From NCBI GenBank assembly GCA_027924585.1, contig BSBM01000252.1:6262001-6326000 (forward strand): a stretch of DNA of 64,000 bases, given 5' to 3'. This document shows positions 35,002 to 44,000 of this stretch, piece by piece. The first letter of the stretch is position 1. Every line of letters starts with the position of its first letter. This DNA is from Larix kaempferi (lineage: Eukaryota; Streptophyta; Pinopsida; Pinales; Pinaceae). Under the pieces are notes generated by a model. That model saw only the letters and a program-made list of their open reading frames with translations. It made no database searches and was not told the DNA's origin. A program made the position numbers and the translations under genes.

Positions 35002-35822
35002 TTAGTAAGTACAAAAAGAATATAAGATATGTAAAAAAAATTTCAAAGGCAACTTATACTTACTGCTACTAATGGGAAGGATTCCAAAACCTGTGATGCT
35101 TGAAACCTTTGAAAACAAGGACTCCATCCAAATTACCACTGGATCTTGAAAATCAACAAAATTTTCCAATTGGCTTAAAAGACCAAACTGCTCATGTGTA
35201 AAATTTGTTTCATTGATAAAATTGTGCTCTTCTTGTTCTTCTTGAAATAGATCATGAATACCAAATAATTTGTAGCAGTTTGGGATAGCAAAGTATTCTT
35301 CATCCAAAGTATCAACTTCACTGCTCTCAAAAGAATCTGATCCATAACTGTCATACACTATATCATTGTCCAAATTTTGATTTTCTTGATCATCTTCTGA
35401 AGCTTCCAAAAGTTCCCGGATTTCTTTATCAACCTCAAAAGAAAGAAAACTAACATGATCAATACATTCTTGATTTTGATAAATAGGTGAAGAAGAAAAA
35501 AAATTATTTTCTAAATATACAGGTTCAGTGTCATAAGCTTCAGTGCATGCTAATGTAAAGATGTGATTTTGATCTTGAAACAATTAAGGATTGAATGGAC
35601 AGTTGAAGAAACTCCCTTCAAACTGTTGATGATCTTCTTGCAATAAAAATATTTGACTAGAATTCGAAACCAAAGTATCTTCAATATCATTATAAGCAAA
35701 TAAAGTTTTATGCTAATTCATATCACCAATATGATATTCTAGAACAACATCTTCCTCTTTAGCAGATTGATAATAACCCTCTGCAAAATCATCTTGATAA
35801 AAATATCCAAGAAAATTCATAT
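35002..35822 (-). pseudogene. Outer element acidic Gag C-terminal frame
   Basis: One minus-strand frame runs from the target site of the autonomous element to 35002, with two in-frame stops (near 35715 and 35583). It is rich in Asp, Glu, Phe, Tyr and Asn (for example EEYFAIPNCYKLFGIHDLF). It continues an equally acidic frame at 52143-52443 across the 35823-52142 insertion. It lies downstream of the outer element's gag, where a pol would be expected, but shows no protease or RT motif. Function unknown. Confidence 0.5.
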
Positions 35823-36686
35823 TGTTAACACTTAGATTTTATTCTGGTTGTAAGAAAATAAGACCTAAGGTAACCTATTTCAAACCAAGCTTTAGGTAGA
35901 AGAACTAGCCATTTTCTCTACCAGAGAGGGCTTTCTCTTTGATATGTATGTGAAGGCTAAAATATACAAAGGTTCTTTTAAAATTTCTCAAAAAATATTT
36001 TATGGTCGAAAAGGTGAACAAGAAACATTGGGCATGGAGTCAAAGCTTTCAAAATGTATAATAAACCAGTAAGAGATTTTCACCATACAAATTTACGCAG
36101 AGGCAAGATAGTAATCATATTACAGTCAATTTGATTTTTCAGGTGACATAGAAAGAAGTAAAGACATTCCATCAACAACAGGTATCTATCCAGGATAAAT
36201 CTATTGTCAACTTTGGAGAATAAAATGGATATTTAAATGCGGATAAAATGAGGCATAACCAGTATGAATCTCAAATTATTTCAAGTGTTCATTTAAATAT
36301 AGAAGAAAAACACCATGGGAGATATAACGAAGAAGATAGACATGCACATATAAAGATAAGGAGAATAACAGACTGTAAGACTGATTAACTCATGAATCTC
36401 TGTCATCAAAAGATAGGTATCATCACTGTACTGCCTTTATTTCAAAAATAAACTTCAAAACATACTTGTTTCTCAAAAATTTTCCAACCCTTTCAACAAT
36501 GACCTCCATTGTTTTTTATACAAAATTTTTAGAAGAAGCCCACATAACTGCTTCTTCTAACTAATAATTAAAAATATTTAACTAAAAGATAACTGTCTTC
36601 GAGCAACCCATAACTGTCTTTTAAATAATATTACAGATTTAAAATAAAAATGTCTTTTTGCCACATGGCAAGAGTTTCAAATACAT

Positions 36687-37556
36687 CTAGGTATGAACAG
36701 AATATCTGGTCTTTCCGTATTTCTCCACATAACTCCATTGGTCAGCCGTGGGTAGGTCATAATTGGTCATTTCCTTCACCAATACGCGCATCTCGATATG
36801 ACCTGCATAAGAAATAGGAAGAAGGTTTGCGCAAGTTGAAATTAGCATATTTAAAATTTCAAATTCTCCTGACATTTTCTCCATTAGAATTTTTCCTGTC
36901 AGCATGTGATCTAGCTGCTGGAATTTTCGGTGATCCATCCTGATATCAAACAGTAATCTTTTATAATCACTTGGAGGAATTAATTCACTATTTTCGTTCC
37001 AGAAAGCTGGGAATCCCTTATTCACTAACTTGTCAAATTGCTTTTTGAACTGTATTACTTCTTTCCTTATTTCTCCTGCTTTGGCCTCGATGTTTTCGAC
37101 ATGTGAGTATTTGCCCAAGATCCTTCTGGCCCAAGTGATGACAGAAATTCTGTTTGTTATACTCATGGCTGTCAGGTCTGCCTCGGATAAACTATTTAAA
37201 AATGTTATTGCTCTCTGGGCTATTTCTTTCGGCTTTCTATTTAGGCTTTCCCTGACTGCCCGGCAACTGTCAAAAGCATCTTTGGCTACCTTTTCTTTAA
37301 TTCTTATATAATCCAGATATGGCCTAAGTTTTTCAACCTCTTTAATGATCTGGTCCCACACCATATGTTTACACCCCTGCATAGCAGCTTGCCCTGTTGC
37401 ATGAGCTGCTAATCCTTTATTATTATTGCTCAATTCCTGATTATTTGCCTGCAAAGTTTTTATTTCTTTCTCTTTTACTTCATTTTCTTCTTTCAATTTC
37501 AGTACTTCTGCCTTCAACAATTTGATTTCGTTATCTTTTAAACTTATTTGCGACAT
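36687..37556 (-). CDS. LTR-borne ORF, C segment (3' LTR copy), 289 aa
   Basis: Identical in length to 47980-48849; differences in this segment are silent. It starts MSQISLKDNEIKLLKAEVLK, a heptad-rich coiled coil over the first 50 residues, followed by a helical, charged body with a LTGKILMEKM segment near residue 220. It is in the same frame as the B segment, separated by one TAA and 11 codons. No known family recognised. Confidence 0.75.
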   Translation of the reverse strand: MSQISLKDNEIKLLKAEVLKLKEENEVKEKEIKTLQANNQELSNNNKGLAAHATGQAAMQGCKHMVWDQIIKEVEKLRPYLDYIRIKEKVAKDAFDSCRAVRESLNRKPKEIAQRAITFLNSLSEADLTAMSITNRISVITWARRILGKYSHVENIEAKAGEIRKEVIQFKKQFDKLVNKGFPAFWNENSELIPPSDYKRLLFDIRMDHRKFQQLDHMLTGKILMEKMSGEFEILNMLISTCANLLPISYAGHIEMRVLVKEMTNYDLPTADQWSYVEKYGKTRYSVHT

Positions 37557-37592
37557 TGCCTGTAAAATTTCATCTACACCGGTCTTATTCTC

Positions 37593-39383
37593 TTATGGGC
37601 CTGTCTGTACTTGCTGCTGACTATTCTCTGCTAATTGTTTTCTTGCTGTGGCTAACTGTTCTTCTAAAATGAACCTTTCTTTTTCCCAACAATCTTTTTC
37701 GTCAGAGAGCTTTAACATTTTAGCTGTAACATCATTGACTTCGTTAGATAACTCTTCTTTCTCTTTTTCTAACACTGTCAATTCTGCACCTTGAATGAGT
37801 ACAGCATCTGGGATTTTTAACTTTCGTCTCAATGTTAAAATCACCTCTTCCTTCTCCTGGAGCAGTTTAGTGGCTGCAGCTCCATCTTTATTAGTCAAGT
37901 CTATTTGCAATTTCTTAATTTGCTGTTGTCGAGACTTATTCTCTGCCTTTTCTTGTCTCAACTGATTATTTAATTTGTCTACTGAATTTTTCAGTTTGTC
38001 GGCTCTCAATGTGGCCCCCAAATAGTCTGAGTATATGACCTCTCCAGCTTGTCTATGTAACAAAATTTTATCAGGGGCATTTATTTTTGACAAATCTATC
38101 TTCATCTCTGAGATCTTGTTTTTTGTCACAACTGAAAATTTCAAAGAATTTTCTTTGATGTTCCTGCTGGTGAATAAACTTACTTCATTATTTGATATAT
38201 TCCTGACCTTCGGAAACAATTGACTTGTTTGCTTCGCGGATTCCTGTTTGTTTTTACTATGTTCATCAAATACGTCCATGATATTCCTGGGTCTATTTAC
38301 ATCATCCCCTACAGGGGTCTCTTCAATGTTGTATTCCTTCACTGTAACTTCTGGTATTTCATCTTCTGTCGCTTTTGCTTCTTCTGAAATTGTTGTCAAT
38401 TCTTGTGACTCATCGGTTTTCAATCTTTTTCCTTTTTCTGTCTCTTCATCATCGATGATCATAATATCCTGTATAGGCCTTTTGGACCCCACTAATGCAG
38501 TATTTATTCCACTTTCTGTTTCTGCCGTTGCTTCTTCCAATGACATTTCTTTGTCTGACTTGTCTGGAATAATTTCTTCTTTGTATTCGAACCAGTTGGC
38601 TCTGTCTGCCATTCCTTCAACAGTTTGATGATTCAGAGCCTTGATACGATGCTCAAGTCTTCGTTTGGATATGATATTTAATGGGTCATATTCCATAGCT
38701 GCATCTGTCTCAAAATTCATGTCTTTTAACAACTTTTCTATATATACAGCAGCGTTCTTATTCTTTATTGTGAACGGACCTAATGTGAAAGGGTATTTAA
38801 TGTCCGTTGCTTGTCTGTGGACTAAAAAATTGTTATCTTCTACAATCAATTTCTGTCTCAAAAACTCCAAGGCAAAAATCCTCAAGGTGAGGAATGCTGG
38901 TAGCACATAGGGTTTATGCTTGAATCCATACAATCTGACTACTGTACTATCTCTCGATAAAAACCAATCTCCTGTGGCATACTCTGTATTCAGTTGCATT
39001 GATACCTGCATTTCCGGCAGTACCCTAGGCAATTTTTTTTTGAAAATCATCTTAAAGATCGCCGAGAGCATGTAATTGATAAAATTGAAAATATTATTTT
39101 CCAGTGGAGTTGTGAAAACAATCTCTGGGAACTGTAATTCTTCCTGGCTGGATACCATAATCATTCTCATTAAAAAGGCCTGAAACCTGAAATGTCTGTG
39201 CGTGGAAAAATTGACCATCTGGTCATGCATCCTTTCTGCTATGAATGTTTCAAAATTTAGTCGGGGAATTTGACTTTCGTCAATTCCCGACTGGACTATA
39301 CTTATTCTGTACAAAAAAATCAATTGAAACTCAGTTATATACAAATCCGTATCTAACCCTAAAACTACGGCCAACAGTGTCAA
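37593..39383 (-). CDS. LTR-borne ORF, B segment (3' LTR copy), 596 aa
   Basis: The frame is open from the stop at 39426 to a TAA at 37593; the ATG at 39383 is internal to the ancestral frame. Residues 1-240 form a folded-looking domain (LNFETFIAERMHDQMVNF, FKHKPYVLPAFLTLRIFAL, KYPFTLGPFTIKNKNAAVYI). 270-400 is acidic linker. The last 170 residues are a predicted coiled coil (KLKNSVDKLNNQLRQEKAEN). Unlike the 5' LTR copy it reads through SGIDESQIPRL without a stop. The domain is related to 56671-57723. Confidence 0.75.
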   Translation of the reverse strand: MTLLAVVLGLDTDLYITEFQLIFLYRISIVQSGIDESQIPRLNFETFIAERMHDQMVNFSTHRHFRFQAFLMRMIMVSSQEELQFPEIVFTTPLENNIFNFINYMLSAIFKMIFKKKLPRVLPEMQVSMQLNTEYATGDWFLSRDSTVVRLYGFKHKPYVLPAFLTLRIFALEFLRQKLIVEDNNFLVHRQATDIKYPFTLGPFTIKNKNAAVYIEKLLKDMNFETDAAMEYDPLNIISKRRLEHRIKALNHQTVEGMADRANWFEYKEEIIPDKSDKEMSLEEATAETESGINTALVGSKRPIQDIMIIDDEETEKGKRLKTDESQELTTISEEAKATEDEIPEVTVKEYNIEETPVGDDVNRPRNIMDVFDEHSKNKQESAKQTSQLFPKVRNISNNEVSLFTSRNIKENSLKFSVVTKNKISEMKIDLSKINAPDKILLHRQAGEVIYSDYLGATLRADKLKNSVDKLNNQLRQEKAENKSRQQQIKKLQIDLTNKDGAAATKLLQEKEEVILTLRRKLKIPDAVLIQGAELTVLEKEKEELSNEVNDVTAKMLKLSDEKDCWEKERFILEEQLATARKQLAENSQQQVQTGP

Positions 39384-39425
39384 GACAAACTGGGTATTTT
39401 CATTAAAAAGATTGATATCTAAAGG

Positions 39426-39893
39426 TTAAGGGAGTTTCGAAATGCTAGTCTCTGGTCTGAGACACGTCGACAAAAACATTTCTCTATTACTCTGAGAAGC
39501 GTGATGAAAATTTTCAATAATTGAAACCTCAGAAAAAACCTCAGGGTCCAGGGTTTGGGGCAAATCTACTTCCAGGGCTCTAATCACTTCGGCTGGCTCA
39601 ATTTTGCAAATGGCTCTAGTTTTCTGGCTGTTTAAAACAACTCTCTCTTCCCGTGAATAATTTTCGGCACACCAGGAGACGAATTCTGGGAAAGCAGGAA
39701 ATTGGTCAGGGCAAAAAGCTATCAGAGATGACTGGTGAACCCTATGGGGGTCTATACCTTCTTTTAATAACTCAGACAACTTAATTTTTACATCGGAGAC
39801 CGGAAACCTAATGAGGGTATCGTAAACATCCTCATCTCTGTCTTCTAGGGCATCTTTTGACCTAAAAACGTCTATATCTTGCACAGTCTCCAT
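39426..39893 (-). pseudogene. LTR-borne ORF, A segment (3' LTR copy), stopped early
   Basis: The ATG at 39893 opens with METVQDIDVFRSKDALEDRD. The frame stops at 39426-39428, where the other LTR has a Tyr codon (TAA against TAC). It has not lost frame with segment B. So the ancestral product was A and B fused, and this copy was broken after insertion. Confidence 0.75.
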
Positions 39894-40065
39894 TTAAACG
39901 CTTCTTTTAAACAAAATTCCGTTTAAAAAGTGTGACAGGTCACCAGACCCTACCTGTAAGTGCTTGCTTTTCGCCTTCTGTCGCAATCGCCAGCTTCCAC
40001 CAGTCTTCGGAGCTCTCCAGGATAATGACACATGCAAAATGCCGTTATGTGGAGCCCTTTCTTTT

Positions 40066-40073
40066 TTATATAA
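40066..40073 (-). promoter_or_regulatory. TATA box in 3' LTR
   Basis: TTATATAA on the minus strand, 170 bp upstream of the LTR-borne ATG at 39893. The same motif is in the other LTR at 51359-51366. Confidence 0.6.
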
Positions 40074-40849
40074 GCCTTTTTAGAATAACTTCCTTGCACC
40101 TTTATGAACGCGGGTCACATCTAACCGTTGATCTTTGAACCATTGTTCTGGACCGTCAGATCTCGTCCCCCTTTATTCTACCGGTGGTATCCGCGATCGA
40201 AAAGGCGGTTTCCTTTTCTGGTTTGCTCCCCGCGCGGATACACCATCTGCTGACACCTGTTATAGTGGTTTATTCTCCGTGACCGCTTTCCCTTATATCC
40301 CGTGTGCATGTTCCTTGCCGCGGATGAAACGCTGGCCGTTGATTTTATCTAGGTATGTATCAGCCTTCCGATCATTGTAAAATATGATGTCATGTGACAT
40401 GGCCCCGCCAAGCTCTCCCTGTTCGCCACGTGTTGGGTCCCACCTTGCCACGTAAGGTAACTTTCCACATTTCCATAATGGGTGGTTCCGCGCGGTGTTA
40501 TAGTGGTTTCCGATACCGCTTTATCCATGCGCGGATGAATGAATATCGGACACGTGCCTTGGTGGTATTATGTCCGCTACCACCCTCCACCATTTTTTGA
40601 CGATTATATTGGCGACGCGGGGTTGATATTAGCCGTTGATCTGGATTTATAATATCTCCGCCGATGGGACTTGACCGGGGTTTAACCCTTACCTATATTT
40701 GCTAGCGGACCTTATAATTATGGGTTTTTATCATATATTTTTATATGAAAACCTTCAATTCACCCCTTTTATGATGATTTTTCTCTTAGGACCTTTCAGC
40801 CAAACCTTTTAGCCAAAATTTTAGGTTTTTCTCAGACCTGGTGTCAACA

Positions 40850-41012
40850 ACTGGCTCCAACTGGGGATGCTATCCTCCCTGTGAGGTAGTAAAGAACATC
40901 GTAGACCAAGTGCCTAATCCATTGGGCCGCATTCAAACCCCCCTTTTTTTATTTTTTTTATTTTTTTTATATATATTTACACTGTACAGGAACTTTCTTT
41001 CACTACCATCTG
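40850..41012 (-). other. 3' junction region and polypurine candidates
   Basis: Between the pol stop and the 3' LTR. Adjacent to the LTR is ggctccaactggggatg with tcctccctgtgagg, shared with the outer element at 31368. A second purine run (AAAAAAAGGGGGG on the minus strand) lies at about 40938-40950, followed by an A/T-only stretch to about 40980. Which one primes plus-strand synthesis is not resolved. Confidence 0.55.
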
Positions 41013-44000
41013 TTAGGACAAATAGTGTTTGAGGTGTCTCCCATTTACTGGCCCTCCAGGATAAAATTCTCCATTGCAATTTTTTAAGATAAATGCATTT
41101 TCTCCTTGGCATCCTGCAATAATATATGGGCCTTTCCATAAATGCTCAAACTTTCCATGGTGCTCTTCTTTCCTGGAATCCCACTTCAAAACCAAATCAT
41201 TTATTTGGAAATCCCTTTCCTTAACTTTTCTGTCAAAAGTTTTTTTCATTTTTTCTTGATGTATTTGAGTCTTGTTATATGCTTTTTCTCTGACTTCATG
41301 CAACTCTATCATTTGATTTATTCTTCTTTGCATATGATTTGGTTCTTCATCAACTTCTTGTAACAATTTCATGACTGGCAATCCTAAAGAAACAGGAAAA
41401 ACTACTTCTGTACCATATACCAACTGAAAAGGGGAAGTGCCAATTGCTCTTTTTGTACTGATTCTGTCTGCCCATAGAGCATATTTCAGTTTAGTATGCC
41501 AAGCCCTCTTATTATCCTCTAACAACTTCTTTATGACTCTCACCAAACTTTTATTTGAAGATTCGGCTAATCCATTTCCTTGTGGATAATAAGCTGTTGA
41601 ATGATTCAGATGTATGTGATATTTATGACAAAAATTTATCATCTTTTTTGACTTGAACGCTGGGGCATTATCTGTCACTATCCTTTTAGGACAACCAAAC
41701 CTGGACAAAATATTTTCTTCCAAAAAGTTCATAATCACTGTCTCTGTAGCATTTCTGGTTGGGATGGCCTCAATCCATTTTGTGAAGTAGTCAGTAGCAG
41801 TCAAAATCCACTTGTGTTGTCCTGAAGAATTCGGGTTAATTTCACCAATAAAATCTAACCCCCACTGTTGGAAAGGTGCTTCAACTGAAATGGGTTTCAA
41901 TGGAAATGGCAATAATTCTCTTTTTCCATCGAAAATTTGACATTCATGACATTTTGTTATTTCTTTATATACATCAGAATACATGCTAGGCCAGTAAAAA
42001 CCAGCTCTAAGAATTTTGTTTACTGTAGCCTTCCATGAATGATGTCCTCCACACATGCCTCTATGAAATTCCACCATAATATGCTGTGCCTCATTCTCTA
42101 AAAGACAATTCAACAATATTCCTCGTGGATCTTTCCAAAACAAATTCCCATCCAATATGCAAAACTTTGCAGCTTTCAGTTTTACTGACCTAGCCCTCGT
42201 TTTTTCCATGTCTGTAGGTGCTTGGAGATTCTGTAAGACATATACGATATCTGAGTACCAGGGAGATAAAGAGAAATCTTCAATTATTGGTGACTTTGGA
42301 ACATCCTCGGATGAAGTTTCGGCTATAAAATTTATACTGAGGGAATCCCAATTTGTTTCTGTCATCATCTTAGCTAAACCTTGACCTTTTATTAATTTGG
42401 TGGGTTTAATGTCCAGGTCATATTCCAGCAATACTGCTATCCATTTTGCTCTTTTCCCTTCAGGATCTGGTTGCGTAAGAATGTCTTTTACTGCTGCTGA
42501 TGGAACATGTGCTATTGTATGAGAATGCAAAATATATATCCTGAAATCCTTCAATGCTTTCACCAAAGCATAAGCTTGTTTTTCCATGATGTTGTATTTT
42601 AATTCTGCATCTCTCAGAATCTTACTAAAAAATGCAATAGGCTGTTCTATACCTTCTTGATTCTTCTGCAACAATACCCCAGCCACTGTGTGTTCTGATG
42701 CATAAGTAAACATAATGAAATCCCTTGTATAATCTGGACTAATTAACACCGGTGCTTCAGTCAATGCTTTCTTGATGTTGTCAAAGGATTTTCTTGCTTC
42801 TTCATTCCATTTAATTTCTCTATCTTTTCTCAACATTTCAGTTATATTTCTCAAAATCTCAGCAAAACTGGGAATGAACCTCCTCAACCAATTTACTCTT
42901 CCTATGAATGACTGAATCTCTTTCTTACTTCTAGGAATCCCCACCTTTTGTATTGCAGATACTCTCTCCGGATCGATCTTAATTCCTTCTTTGGATATGA
43001 TGTGTCCTAATAACCTTCCCTCTTCCATGCAAAAATGCGATTTCTTTGGATTTAATGAAATTCCAAACCTTCTACATTTTATGAAGACTCTTTCCAAATG
43101 CTTCCAGTGATCAACAGCGTGCTTTGAATATACAGTGATATCATCCATGTATACCACCACAATTTTGTCCCTTTCATCTACAAATGCAATATCCATAGCT
43201 CTCTGAAATGTTGCTCCTGCATTCATTAGACCAAATGGCATTTTGGCGTACATAAACATTCCCCAAGGAGTAGTAAAAGCAGTTTTTTCTTGATCCTCTG
43301 GATGAACTTTGATTTGATTATAACCCGAAAAACCGTCTAACATGGAAATTCTCTCGGCCCCCACCACTTGCTGTAAAACCTGGTCCATTTTAGGAAGTGG
43401 ATAATTATCTTTCAAAGAAGCTCTGTTCAAGTTTCTAAAATCCACACACAACCTTATTTCTCCATTCTTTTTTCTTACAGGTACTAAATTGGCTAACCAC
43501 TTATAAAACCTCAGAGACACAATTATCTTAGCATCAAACAACTTCCTCACCTCTTTTTCTATCACTGGAAGTAGTTTGGGATTTATTCTTCTTAATTTCT
43601 GCTTAAAAGGTTTTTCACCTGGTTTAATTGGAATTGTATGCTGTATAACAGATATATCATATTCCTTCAAATCCTCATAGCTCCAAGCAAAAACATCTGA
43701 AAACCTTTTCATTACCTCCACACTTTTATCTTCTTCTTTTCTTGGTAATTTCTTTGAGAGTTTTACTAATTTGGGATCTTTTTCAGAACCTAAATTATAA
43801 TCTTTTACATCTTCAAGTTTTGGTTCAATCTTTGGATTTTTTACCACATCATTTTTATCAAATAGCTTTTCTAAAGGAATTAAACCTCTTGGGATAACAT
43901 TATTCTTCAACTGTATAATATCCTTACCTCCAATCCTTTGCTTGAATTTTTCTGTTTCCTCCGGAGAATCCACTTCATCTGGACCCATCTCATCACCTTC

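Larger units (their letters stand above)
35823..40849 (-). repeat. 3' LTR, 5,027 bp, carrying ORF
   Basis: Same length as 47116-52142, with every feature offset by 11,293 bp. It contains the frame 36687-39893, a TATA box at 40066-40073 and a CG-richer U3 at about 40075-40849. Confidence 0.95.

Noticed and set aside
37030-38910. Plus-strand open frames opposite the LTR-borne protein, repeated at 48323-50203
   Set aside because: Leucine/serine-rich antisense shadows of the coiled-coil frame, present in both LTRs only because the LTRs are copies.
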